From a virus: DNA of 20,426 nt. Both the position numbers and the translations under genes were made by a program. This document shows positions 6,397-15,383 of this stretch, in pieces (position 1 is the stretch's first letter; every line of letters starts with the position of its first letter). Under the pieces are notes generated by a model, which was not told where the DNA came from, made no database searches, and worked only from the letters and a program-made list of their open reading frames with translations. The DNA lies in the IMG/VR virus record IMGVR_UViG_3300008262_007086, positions 1-20,426 of that record. One strand, given 5' to 3'.

Positions 6397-8630
6397 ACGC
6401 TTCCATGAATTCCGATAATTTGCTCGAGTCCGCTTTGGCTTACCGCAACTGTGGTCTTTCTGTACTGCCGGCCAGACGGCTTGAGAAGCGACCCGACCTT
6501 GCAGGTTGGAAGGTCTATCAAACCGAGTTGCCTGAGGTCGATAAACTTCGAGAGTGGTTCTTTGATCCCAGGGATGCCATCTGCATCGTCACTGGACAGA
6601 TCAGTGGCAACCTCGAGATGCTAGATTTCGACCGAGGCGGTGACCGGTTCGATGCCTGGCGGTTGAAAATCCCCCCCAAGCTTTTTGCTAGATTGGTTAT
6701 CGAGACGAGCCAGTCCGGAGGCAAGCATGTCATCTACCGTTGCGCCGAACCGGTCAATGGAAATATGAAGCTTGTCATGGGGTTCCGTGATGGTGCTCTA
6801 GTTACGCTTATCGAGACTCGAGGTGAAGGTGGTCTTTTCCTTTGTGCTCCCACGCTTGGGTATTCGATCGAGCAAGGTGGATTGACCGAAATCCCAACTC
6901 TCGCCGCCAGCGAGCGAGAGTTGCTACTCGAGACTGCCTGGGGGCTAAATGAGTACCTGCCGGCTGCCGAGTCTCCAATCGATTCCCAGTTCGTGCCTGA
7001 AAACCGGCCTGGAGACGATTTCAATAATCGAGGCGATGTCAGAGCACTCCTGATTAAGCATGGTTGGGTGCTTGCCAAAAAAAGTGAAAGCGAGCTTTGG
7101 CGAAGACCCGGTAAATCTCATGGTTGGTCAGCATCATTGAAGGACAAGTCATTCTATGTCTTCAGTGCAAACGCTACGCCCTTTGAGCCCAATCGCGCTT
7201 ATAGTCCCTTTGCAGTCTACACATGGCTTGAGCACAACGGTGATTTCGAAGCCGCAGCCAGGACCCTTCGGCTTTTGGGATACGGCAAAGATGAAGTCAA
7301 TCTGATCTCTTTCTACGAAGCCGACCATCCCGAACTCGAGGAAGAGAATTGCCGGATACAGTTACCCCCGGACCCAGGCATCATGCCAACGGAGTTGATG
7401 CGTGTCCCCGGGTTTGTCTCCGAGGTTATGGATTTGTGTCTTGAAACCGCTCCGTACCCAAATCACGTCATGGCATTTTCGGGGGCGCTTGCTCTGCAAG
7501 CCTTCCTCGCCGGGCGGAAGGTTCGTGACCCTGGTGATAATAGGACCAATCTATATCTGCTCGGCCTTGCCCACTCGGCAGCCGGCAAGGATTGGCCACG
7601 GAAGCTCAACACTCGAATCCTCTTTGAGATCGGAGCGGCAGCTTCTCTCGGCGAGCGGTTCTCAAGCGGAGAGGGGATCCAAGACGCTCTCCACACCTGT
7701 CCGAGCATGCTATTCCAAACCGATGAGATCGATGGGATGCTCCAGTCGATGAGTAAGTCGAAGGACGGCAGACATGAGAACCTCATGTCAACATTGCTCA
7801 CGATGTATTCGACTGCTAATTCGGTCTACCCGATGCGGCGTAAGGCCGGCAAGGAGACACCGGGCTCTATTGACCAACCCTGCCTGGTCATCTACGGAAC
7901 TGCCATTCCGAACCATTACTACGAGGCTCTCTCCGAGAGGATGCTCACCAACGGGTTCTTTGCCCGAATGATCATCCTCGAATGTACCGAGCGGGGTAAT
8001 GGTCAGGAACCAAAGTTTCTCGACATACCGGATCGGATCATGACCACCGCACGTTGGTGGAACGATTTCATGCCTGGAACCGGAAACCTTCAAACCTGGC
8101 ACCCCGTTCCCATTTGTGTTCCGCAGACGCAGCAAGCCATCGCGATGCTCGTTGAAGCTCGGATCGAATCCGAACGTGAGTATCGCAAGGCTGAAAGCCA
8201 AAACGATGCTGTGGGAACCACCGTTTGGGGTCGAGTCAACGAGCAGATCCGCAAGCTAGCGCTGCTTTATGCGATCAGTGAGAACCATATCAAGCCACTG
8301 ATCGATGTTGAAGCAGTCGCATGGGCAACCCAGTTTGTGATGCATCAGACACGTAGGTCCTTATTCATGGCCAGAACCTATTGCACCGAAACAGAGTTTG
8401 CACAGCGATGCCAGAAAGTCCTCGACATGCTTCGAGCCTGGCAAAAGGAGTTCGGAGACGCATGGATGCCCTACAGGGACATCGTCCGGAAGTATCGTTG
8501 GAGTCGCAAGGAGCATGAAGATATTCGAAACGCTCTTAGCGATCAGGAACGCATCGACACCGACCAGCTAAAGTCCGGTGGCCGACCACGCCTTGTCTAT
8601 CGGCTACGTCCAAAAGTCATCCGCATCTAG
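6393..8630 (+). CDS. Prim-pol / DUF3987 primase-helicase (replication initiator)
   Basis: A 745-residue two-part replication protein. The N-terminus (about residues 8-190) is a bifunctional primase-polymerase domain, with metal-binding LDFD (77-80) and the SGGKHVIYR signature (from about 108) that supplies the catalytic histidine. The remainder (about 320-700) matches DUF3987, a helicase-like ATPase module usually fused to prim-pol in phages and integrative elements. Its P-loop region reads HSAAGKDWPRK, with Asp where Ser/Thr is normal. TTG 6393 overlaps the helicase stop as TTGA and has GAGG (6381-6384) 8 bases upstream; ATG 6405 is the alternative. Expected to prime and drive replication of the element. 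Confidence 0.9.
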   Translation: MNASMNSDNLLESALAYRNCGLSVLPARRLEKRPDLAGWKVYQTELPEVDKLREWFFDPRDAICIVTGQISGNLEMLDFDRGGDRFDAWRLKIPPKLFARLVIETSQSGGKHVIYRCAEPVNGNMKLVMGFRDGALVTLIETRGEGGLFLCAPTLGYSIEQGGLTEIPTLAASERELLLETAWGLNEYLPAAESPIDSQFVPENRPGDDFNNRGDVRALLIKHGWVLAKKSESELWRRPGKSHGWSASLKDKSFYVFSANATPFEPNRAYSPFAVYTWLEHNGDFEAAARTLRLLGYGKDEVNLISFYEADHPELEEENCRIQLPPDPGIMPTELMRVPGFVSEVMDLCLETAPYPNHVMAFSGALALQAFLAGRKVRDPGDNRTNLYLLGLAHSAAGKDWPRKLNTRILFEIGAAASLGERFSSGEGIQDALHTCPSMLFQTDEIDGMLQSMSKSKDGRHENLMSTLLTMYSTANSVYPMRRKAGKETPGSIDQPCLVIYGTAIPNHYYEALSERMLTNGFFARMIILECTERGNGQEPKFLDIPDRIMTTARWWNDFMPGTGNLQTWHPVPICVPQTQQAIAMLVEARIESEREYRKAESQNDAVGTTVWGRVNEQIRKLALLYAISENHIKPLIDVEAVAWATQFVMHQTRRSLFMARTYCTETEFAQRCQKVLDMLRAWQKEFGDAWMPYRDIVRKYRWSRKEHEDIRNALSDQERIDTDQLKSGGRPRLVYRLRPKVIRI

Positions 8631-8688
8631 CGACGACAAAACCAATTAGTTGTTTGTTTCTTGTTTCCACCCAAAGGAGATTTTGATA

Positions 8689-8910
8689 ATGCGTCGATGT
8701 GATCAATGCCGTTTTTTCCATGCCTACCCACCTGCCGACTCTCCGAACCGGATCTCTTTCTCAGGGGATCAGATTCGCGGGGGAGGCGAGTGCCGAAACA
8801 ATCCGCCAGTGTTTTCGGACGAGCTTAATCCCATCGGAACCTTTCCGGTGGTATTCAGTGAATACTGGTGTGGGCGGTTCGAGCGCAGTGAGTCGGTTGA
8901 GAAAGGATAG
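8689..8910 (+). CDS. Small Cys-rich (probable metal-binding) protein, 73 aa
   Basis: A 73-residue protein with CDQC (4-7), a third cysteine in GECRNNP (35) and a fourth in YWCGRF (61), a spacing suited to binding one zinc or iron ion. No membrane segment or signal peptide. ATG 8689 is chosen over upstream in-frame codons because AAAGGAGA (8673-8680) sits 8 bases before it. It is the last gene of the replication operon and is followed by a terminator-like hairpin. Function unknown. Confidence 0.75.
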   Translation: MRRCDQCRFFHAYPPADSPNRISFSGDQIRGGGECRNNPPVFSDELNPIGTFPVVFSEYWCGRFERSESVEKG

Positions 8911-9301
8911 GCCTGCCTACCCCGTGCTCCGCAACTAAACCGCTGGGTTATGATTCCAAAACACCCAGGATTTATACAAGCAGGCCGACGCTTCAAAACA
9001 TCGGCCTGTTAGCGTTTCTACGCGGGATTTTCAAGGGTTTGCACGCGTTAGCCTAGTCTCAAACTCTCCCCTGTGCGATGTCTCTACCAACAGCGGCACG
9101 AACGGATCGCTGCCGTCCTTGCCTTGGACCTGGCTCGCGTTCTTGACCAAGGGTCCAAAATTTCCGCGAACTCTCGTGAGCCGAGCCTTGAGTTTCTCTC
9201 CGGATTGAGGCTCACTGTGTCTTAACCCGACTTCGGCGAGCCAGACAACGCCGACGGTTGGTCTATAACGGATTCCAGTTCTTACGCTTAGGAAACAATT
9301 C
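8911..9301. other. Non-coding stretch between operon end and recombinase relic
   Basis: About 390 bases. The left part holds the terminator-like hairpin. A leftward open frame covers 9031-9330, but its product matches nothing I recognise, it overlaps the recombinase relic's start, and no ribosome-binding site is evident, so I did not call it. The right part may be degraded upstream sequence of the relic. Confidence 0.5.
8981..9014 (+). terminator. Terminator-like hairpin after the replication operon
   Basis: CAGGCCGA (8981-8988) and TCGGCCTG (9001-9008) form a perfect 8-bp GC-rich stem with a 12-base loop about 70 bases after the last operon gene. The following T-rich stretch is short and interrupted, so efficiency is uncertain. 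Confidence 0.6.
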
Positions 9302-9682
9302 ATGAAACCAACACGGAAAGTAAACGCCAAGAACCGCTGCGCGATCTACACACGAAAGTCCTGTGAAGAGGGACCTGAGCTGGAATTCAACTCGCTGCAA
9401 GCCCAGCGCGAATCAGCTGAGTCATTCATCGCTAGCCAGCAACAAGAAGGCTGGGAATGCTTGCCGGAGCATTACGACGATGGCGGTTTCTTGGGCGATA
9501 GCCTCGATCGCCCCGCTTTTAATCGACTCCTCGAAGACATCAAAAGCGGAAAGATCGATTGCGTGGTGGTCTACAAAGTCGATCGACTCAGCCGCTCCAC
9601 CAGGGAATTATCTAGGATAATGGAAACGTTCGATGAATTCGGTGTTTGCTTCGTCTCGGTGAGAGACCACAACAATAGTTGA
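9302..9682 (+). pseudogene. Truncated serine recombinase (N-terminal catalytic domain only)
   Basis: The 126-residue product is the first part of another large serine recombinase: RCAIYTRKSCEEG with the catalytic serine near residue 20, LEFNSLQAQRESAESFI, DDGGFLGDSLDRPAFNRLL and VVVYKVDRLSRSTREL. It is co-linear with the family until FVSV. It then changes to RDHNNS and stops, where intact members continue for about 350 further residues (rest of the catalytic fold, Recombinase domain, zinc ribbon, coiled coil). No downstream piece was found in the next 100 bases. It differs clearly from the 54-1589 recombinase (EFNSLQAQ versus YSIDAQLR), so it is a relic of a separate element, not a duplicate. 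Confidence 0.85.
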
Positions 9683-9715
9683 GAACCAAGGCGAGATACG
9701 ACTCATCCACCGATC

Positions 9716-9745
9716 CACATTGGAAACCAATCGGCTACCAATGTG
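9716..9745. repeat. Inverted repeat between convergent frames
   Basis: CACATTGG (9716-9723) and CCAATGTG (9738-9745) are perfect 8-base inverted arms separated by 14 bases. They lie between the rightward recombinase relic and the leftward PEP-CTERM gene. A shared terminator is possible, though there is no T run on either strand. Confidence 0.4.
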
Positions 9746-9768
9746 CTGTGAGATTGTTCAGGTCGTAA

Positions 9769-10794
9769 TTAGCAAGATGTCGTATGGCCCTTTCTGCGAG
9801 CACGGGAAGCTAAACACAGTGCACCAAGTCCGAAGATTGCAATGGTGCTTGGTTCGGGAACTTCTCCTCCGGCTGATGACAGCCTAACAACACGAAATCC
9901 TACCGTTAGATTTTTGCCGGTAGGATCCACATCGTCATAACGTGCAGACGATGAAAGGTAGCTTGGTCCATCGAACCATGTACCACCTCGAATTCCTCGG
10001 ATCGATAAACCGTTATTATTTAGGAGGTCGATCGAGCTTTCTTCCCATTCGCGTACGTTTCCGCCAAGCCCCATCACACCAAAAGGACTCAGGCCGCCAG
10101 CACTATCAATGACCGCAGGACCGTTGCCCCCGGGTTGGAAGTAAACCGATGTATTATCTGCAATCCCACCGGAAACAGCCGATGGAGTCAAGCCGTTTAA
10201 GCTTGGGTAGTCCGAATAGCTGTTTGTGACCGGGTTATAGTAAGCCGCCTTGTACCACTCGTTATCACTGGGTAAGGCAAATAGTGCTCGCTTGCTTCGA
10301 TATGGATTTGTTGGGTCATAATCAAGTGGACTCGAAGCGGACCAAGTCGTGATGTTGTCGTTAACTCCTCCAGTGGTGAAATTGTACGCAGCAGTCCCTC
10401 CGCTTACTGTATTGAGCCAATTAACGAATCTAGCCGCCTCATTCCAAGACAATCCGGTCGCTGGTTGATTGGCTCCGTTTCCTCCATACGGTGTCATGTC
10501 AGCTAGCGTAAGGCCGAGTGAGTTCGCGGTGCCAAATGCTGAATTGTACTTGGTGATCATGTCTCGGCTGACCTCGAACTTGCCGATCCCAAAGACGTAA
10601 CCAACACGCCCTGCCGCGTTGGGGGTGGCTGAAGGTCTTGTGTCTGCCAGGTTATTTGTTGCACCGATAGTAACGAAGTCGATGCTAAACTGCGTGGCAC
10701 CCGAGCTGAAGTTCACAACTGCACCGTTGCTTGCGGCAAGCAACGTAAGCAGCGCGGTGGCGAAAAATGAACAACGAACGATAAAAGTCTTCAT
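9769..10794 (-). CDS. Secreted FGE/SUMF1-fold protein with PEP-CTERM anchor
   Basis: A 341-residue exported protein. An N-terminal signal peptide (basic MKTFIVRC, then a hydrophobic ATALLTLLAASNGA) is followed by an FGE-sulfatase/SUMF1-like domain (about 40-305) with the fold's hallmarks GLSWNEAARFVNWLN, LPSDNEWYKAAYY, GNVREWEES, RGIRGGTWFDG and VGFRVVR. The C-terminus is a PEP-CTERM sorting signal: VPEPST, a hydrophobic helix, then RARRK. The copper-binding cysteine pair of true formylglycine-generating enzymes is absent from the segment after RGGTW, so a binding or structural role at the envelope is more likely than sulfatase activation. ATG 10794 is preferred; a TTG at 10806 is possible. 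It is transcribed divergently from the kinase gene. Confidence 0.9.
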   Translation of the reverse strand: MKTFIVRCSFFATALLTLLAASNGAVVNFSSGATQFSIDFVTIGATNNLADTRPSATPNAAGRVGYVFGIGKFEVSRDMITKYNSAFGTANSLGLTLADMTPYGGNGANQPATGLSWNEAARFVNWLNTVSGGTAAYNFTTGGVNDNITTWSASSPLDYDPTNPYRSKRALFALPSDNEWYKAAYYNPVTNSYSDYPSLNGLTPSAVSGGIADNTSVYFQPGGNGPAVIDSAGGLSPFGVMGLGGNVREWEESSIDLLNNNGLSIRGIRGGTWFDGPSYLSSSARYDDVDPTGKNLTVGFRVVRLSSAGGEVPEPSTIAIFGLGALCLASRARRKGHTTSC

Positions 10795-11255
10795 GTGTAT
10801 GTCCAATCAATGGTGGTCTACCTCCATGAAAAAACAACAACTGACTCCTTTCGGCTGCGAAGTGAAGATTTTCATAATAGCAGAATCCCATGTTGGAAAT
10901 CGCACTAGCCAAAGCCTAAGGGCTAGCCGTTTTGTGGATTTTTCATCCATCCCCTGGTGTCGGCTTACGACCCTTTTTAGACCGGACTGAAGAATTCTTG
11001 ATCGATACCTCAATCGAGCCTGATTGCTATTCATCACGGTTTTTTTTTGGATCGAGTTCTTGGCCTACCTGAGCTGATTGTTTACTCAGAAGGTAGCTGG
11101 TTGGGTTTGCAGACAAAAAATGCTAATATACTTTCAAAGTGAAACATGCTTTGATGATTGAATCCCCAAGCTGGTGTCGCTTCCTCTCAGGGCGAGATGT
11201 AGCACGATGCCCCCTCAACCCGCTACCGAATCCAGCGTTATTCCAAATCCAATAC
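10795..11255. other. Divergent intergenic region (PEP-CTERM gene / kinase)
   Basis: Holds a 6-bp hairpin CTAGCC (10905-10910) / GGCTAG (10921-10926), a nine-T run at 11040-11048 and the tentative kinase promoter. Frames inside are short and composition-driven. A longer in-frame start for the kinase exists at 11139, but the ~39 residues it adds look unlike a kinase N-terminus. Confidence 0.5.
11101..11129 (+). promoter_or_regulatory. Possible kinase promoter
   Basis: TTGGGT (11101-11106), a 17-base spacer and TAATAT (11124-11129) resemble sigma-70 boxes. Transcription would begin near 11136, giving a ~120-base leader to the preferred start at 11256, or an almost leaderless message if translation began at 11139. 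Confidence 0.35.
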
Positions 11256-14200
11256 ATGATGACCAACCATCCAAACCCCATCGACGACGATTCCGAGAAG
11301 ACCAAGGCGTTCGAGCCGAGCACAGCCGATGATGCAACGCTCTTGCCTCGTGCAGATTCAGCGCCACGCGATGAGTACGCTACACTTGATCAAAGCCAAA
11401 GTGGGCAGGCAGTCGAGGCACCATCTCGCCCCCAATCGATCAAGTATTTCGGTGACTATGAGATCCTAAGTGAGATCGCTCGCGGTGGGATGGGTGTGGT
11501 CTACAAGGCCAGGCAATCAAAGCTCAATCGCATCGTTGCCGTTAAGATGATCCTCTCGGGCGAACTGGCGTCCCAGGAAGCGATCTCACGATTCTTTACC
11601 GAGGCTCAAGCCGCAGCGACACTTGATCATCCTGGGATCGTGCCCGTCTATGAAATTGGAGAGCATGAAGGCAAGCACTATTTCACGATGGGCTACATCG
11701 AGGGAAAGAGTCTTGCCGAGAAGGTTAACCAAGGGCCACTCCCACCCAAAGAAGCTGCCGAGATGACGCGTAAGATCGCCGAAGCGATCGCTTATGCGCA
11801 CAACAAAGGGGTCATCCATCGCGATTTGAAACCCGCGAATGTTCTCTTGGATGCAAACGGCGAGCCCAAGGTGAGCGATTTTGGGCTAGCGCGCAAGATC
11901 GAGCAAGACAGTGGGCTAACGCGAACTGGGGCGGTGATGGGCACGCCTAGTTACATGCCACCTGAGCAAGCCGCTGGCAAAACAAGCCAAGTGGGACCGT
12001 TGTCGGATGTCTATTCGCTCGGAGCAATACTCTACTGTTTGCTTACTGGTAGGCCACCATTCCAGGCGGCCAATCCGCTCGACACGATGATGCAGGTGAT
12101 TGAGAAGGAGCCTGTATCGGTGCAGACTCTCAATTCAGGGGTGCCCAAGGATCTAGAAACCATATGCCACAAGTGCTTGCAGAAGGATCCAGCGAAGCGA
12201 TATGGATCGGCGCAGGAGTTTGCGGATGATCTACAGCGCTGGCTTAAAGGTGAACCGATTCAAGCGAGAGCGGTGTCGAGTAGCGAGAGAATGTGGAGGT
12301 GGGTTAAACGTAATCCTGTCGTATCGGGCTCGATCGCGGCAGCCATGTCAGCCGTGATTCTAGGATCAATCGCTTCGCTGTGGTTCGGGATCGAGGCGAA
12401 TCGTTCTCGATTCGTTGCCGACCAAAAAACAGCGGAAGTCTTAGCAGAGAAAGCGAATGTTGAAAAACAGAAACAAATTGCGGAAACCGCCGAAGTAAAT
12501 GCAAGGATTGAATCCGAGCATACGCGAGAGGCGTTAGAGATATCTGAGTTGTCGCGTGCACGATCGAATAATTTTTTATCTAGTGCTCTCTTTATTCAAA
12601 ATCGCGCAGAAGAAGCTTGGTGGATCCTACAAAACATCCCCCCTAAATACCGAAATCTCGAATGGTTTCTCTCGATTAAGGAATGCGAGGGTGGAGACGT
12701 TACCTTGCACGGTCATTGTGATCGAGTAACGTGTGTTGCGATGAGTCCTGATGGTAGTCAAGTTGTGTCCGGAAGTTGGGATTCCACCCTTAAGCTTTGG
12801 AATGCTGTTTCGGGAGAACAACTCAAAACATTCGTCGGGCATACAGACGGAATAACCAGCGTTGCCTTCACCTCGGATGGAACGCGAATTGTGTCAGGTA
12901 GCCTTGATAATTCTATCAAAATATGGGATCCGCAGACTGGGCAGGAGACGAGAACGCTTACGGGACATAATGACAGTGTTACAAGTGTCGCTTTCAGTTC
13001 GGATGGTGAACGAATCATCTCTGGAAGCAGAGATACCACTATTAAAGTTTGGAATTTTTCATCCGGAAAAGAGGAACGAACGCTTGCAGGCCATCTCAAT
13101 ACTGTTTCTTGTGTTGCGTTTAGTCCAGACGGAGCAACCGTTGCCTCAGGCAGTTGGGATAATACGATAAAACTTTGGAATTCCAGGACGGGCCAACAGC
13201 TCAAAACTTTTACCGGACAGTCTCATCAGAACTGCGTAGCTTTTAGTCCAGATGGGATGCAAATCATATCCGCAAGCGATGACAATTGCGTTAGGCTTTT
13301 TGATACAAGCTCTGGGGATGAGATTATCGTCCTAACAGGTCACACCGATAGTGTACTCAGTGTTGCTTTCAGTCCCGATGGTACTCAAATCATTTCAGGC
13401 GGTGCTGACAGTACGCTCAAGCTTTGGGATCCTAAATCAGGATTAGAAAAAAGAACACTTAAAGGAAGATTTCGACATGTTACAAGTGTAACTTTTAGTC
13501 CCGATGGTACAAGAATCGTATCTGCGAACGACGCTCAAACCATAAAGTTTTGGGATTCTACAACGGGTATGGATCTGAACACGCTAACAGAGCACACTAG
13601 CCCTGTACTGCGCCTTTCAACAAGTCGGGATGGCCAAAGGCTTATCTCGGGTAGCGAGGACGGGGTTCTTCTTCTATGGGACATTACGACTGGAGAGTTG
13701 ATTCAAAGATTGAATGGCCATAAAAATGCAATAACGAGTGTTGCCTTTAGTCCGGACTGTAAACGGATAGTGTCCGGAAGTACAGATGGAACGATAAAAA
13801 TATGGGATGCTTCTTCTGGTGAATTAACGAGAACCTTCTATAGCGACACGGATTCTGTATCTCGAGTTGTATTTTCGCCAGATGGTGAATTTATCATTTC
13901 CATTGAAGGAAATACTGTCAGGACACGGGAATCAATTACGGGTCAATTAATCAAGACATTTGACAAAGACCTTCAATATCTAACATGCCTGGCTATTAAA
14001 CCGAACAGCTTGCAAATCTTGATCGCCACTAATGATCCAATGCTAATGCTTTTGGATGCCGATTCAGGCCAAGAACTCAATTCCTATTCACATCAAACCA
14101 AAGGCAGTATAACAGATATATCGATAAGTCCCGATTCCGCTACAGTTGCAATTACCCCACCACTTACGCTTCTTGAAGCAGACTCTCTCAAAGAATTGAA

Positions 14201-15068
14201 AAGCTTTGCAAGCAACTCAAAAGCTATCTTAGCTTCCTGCGCAGTTTTCAGTCCTGATAGCACAAGACTCGTCTCTGGTGGGTTCGATAATCACTTGATA
14301 TTTTGGAACACGGCAGAGAATGATGAACTGAAACTAGTCAACGGCCATCGCGGTAGGGTCAACGCCGTAGTCTTCACTCCCGATGGGAGTCAGTTGTTTT
14401 CAGGGAGCATCGACCATACCATCATCCGTTGGGATACATCAAAAAACGAGGAGCTAAAATTACTTACTGGACACAATGGTAAAGTGTCTCATGTTGGGTT
14501 TAATTTTGACGGAACACGTGTCATTTCAGCGGGATGGGACGAGGCTGTAAAGCTTTGGGATGCTGCATCGGGAAAAGAGCTTAGGACGTTTCGCATACCG
14601 AGAAATGAACGAGCTTCAAATATCTTTTTTAGTCCGGACGGCAAATTTGTATCGGCGGAATATGGGTACGATAAAATGGTTTGGGATGTGGAAACTGGAG
14701 CCCAGGTGGATAACGCGCCTACAACCATGGAAGCCACTTTAAAAAACCATTCCGCCGATGGAAGATATCTAGCAATCAGTATCGGTAATAATGTCGCGCT
14801 CGTGGATCTAGAATACGCCAAATCCCCTCGCGAGCAAGCTCGCAGGAAGCGCTCAGCTCGGCTAAAGCCGCACTGGCACCAAGAGCAGGCAGTTGCGGCG
14901 GAGTCCCGTGAAGACTGGTATGCAGCGACTTTTCATCGCGCCTGGGCCGTGAGAGGGAAACCAGACTCAATCCAAGACCGGAAATCGCTGCAGTCGAGCC
15001 TTGCCAAGCTTACGGCTAAATCCCCATCCCTCGCCAAGCAATTTGAAAAATTGTTATCAGCTGACTAA
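11256..15068 (+). CDS. Membrane Ser/Thr protein kinase with WD40 propellers
   Basis: A 1270-residue Hanks-type kinase of the planctomycete multi-domain type. The kinase domain (about residues 65-330) has the glycine loop IARGGMGVVYKA, the VAVK lysine, HRDLKPANVLLD, DFG and GTPSYMPPEQ, so it looks active. A single transmembrane segment (about 355-378, VVSGSIAAAMSAVILG) and a charged coiled coil follow. From about 484 to 1180 there are 16-17 WD40-like repeats of ~42 residues, many with VAFSPDG...SGS.D.TIKLWD. Repeats 10-12 and the last are degenerate. Two propellers, probably extracytoplasmic, would sense a ligand or bind partners for an internal kinase. Start at 11256 (an ATG follows at 11259) is preferred over 11139, but no strong ribosome-binding site marks either. 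Confidence 0.93.
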   Translation: MMTNHPNPIDDDSEKTKAFEPSTADDATLLPRADSAPRDEYATLDQSQSGQAVEAPSRPQSIKYFGDYEILSEIARGGMGVVYKARQSKLNRIVAVKMILSGELASQEAISRFFTEAQAAATLDHPGIVPVYEIGEHEGKHYFTMGYIEGKSLAEKVNQGPLPPKEAAEMTRKIAEAIAYAHNKGVIHRDLKPANVLLDANGEPKVSDFGLARKIEQDSGLTRTGAVMGTPSYMPPEQAAGKTSQVGPLSDVYSLGAILYCLLTGRPPFQAANPLDTMMQVIEKEPVSVQTLNSGVPKDLETICHKCLQKDPAKRYGSAQEFADDLQRWLKGEPIQARAVSSSERMWRWVKRNPVVSGSIAAAMSAVILGSIASLWFGIEANRSRFVADQKTAEVLAEKANVEKQKQIAETAEVNARIESEHTREALEISELSRARSNNFLSSALFIQNRAEEAWWILQNIPPKYRNLEWFLSIKECEGGDVTLHGHCDRVTCVAMSPDGSQVVSGSWDSTLKLWNAVSGEQLKTFVGHTDGITSVAFTSDGTRIVSGSLDNSIKIWDPQTGQETRTLTGHNDSVTSVAFSSDGERIISGSRDTTIKVWNFSSGKEERTLAGHLNTVSCVAFSPDGATVASGSWDNTIKLWNSRTGQQLKTFTGQSHQNCVAFSPDGMQIISASDDNCVRLFDTSSGDEIIVLTGHTDSVLSVAFSPDGTQIISGGADSTLKLWDPKSGLEKRTLKGRFRHVTSVTFSPDGTRIVSANDAQTIKFWDSTTGMDLNTLTEHTSPVLRLSTSRDGQRLISGSEDGVLLLWDITTGELIQRLNGHKNAITSVAFSPDCKRIVSGSTDGTIKIWDASSGELTRTFYSDTDSVSRVVFSPDGEFIISIEGNTVRTRESITGQLIKTFDKDLQYLTCLAIKPNSLQILIATNDPMLMLLDADSGQELNSYSHQTKGSITDISISPDSATVAITPPLTLLEADSLKELKSFASNSKAILASCAVFSPDSTRLVSGGFDNHLIFWNTAENDELKLVNGHRGRVNAVVFTPDGSQLFSGSIDHTIIRWDTSKNEELKLLTGHNGKVSHVGFNFDGTRVISAGWDEAVKLWDAASGKELRTFRIPRNERASNIFFSPDGKFVSAEYGYDKMVWDVETGAQVDNAPTTMEATLKNHSADGRYLAISIGNNVALVDLEYAKSPREQARRKRSARLKPHWHQEQAVAAESREDWYAATFHRAWAVRGKPDSIQDRKSLQSSLAKLTAKSPSLAKQFEKLLSAD

Positions 15069-15262
15069 CGATGTGAAACGGTGTATACTACAAATCAGCT
15101 TATGCACGAACGATCATTCCGTCTGAGAGGCTTACTTACCAAGCCAGCCGGCCGCCACGATCGGTTTGTGTGATTGAGCCGGCCCCTATAATGAGCGGTT
15201 GTAATCATGGGCTTGCCGGCGGCGATTTACCTGTGGTCGTAATCGACTTGGGCTCATCGATT

Positions 15263-15310
15263 TTTGGGACAAAATCGTTTTCTCGATTTGGCGATTTCTT
15301 TGGGACAAAA
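15263..15310 (+). repeat. 12-mer direct repeat pair
   Basis: TTTGGGACAAAA occurs at 15263-15274 and 15299-15310, start to start 36 bases. The first copy lies between CGATTTT/AAAATCG inverted arms, forming a small hairpin. Confidence 0.7.
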
Positions 15311-15383
15311 GACACAGTACAAAAATCAAAAAGTACCATTATCCCAGTGAAAGCTATGGTTTTCTTTTCATTGTTTCTCCCAT

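Noticed and set aside
9031-9330. 99-codon leftward open frame in the intergenic region
   Set aside because: No recognisable family, overlaps the start of the recombinase relic, no clear ribosome-binding site; kept only as a possibility.
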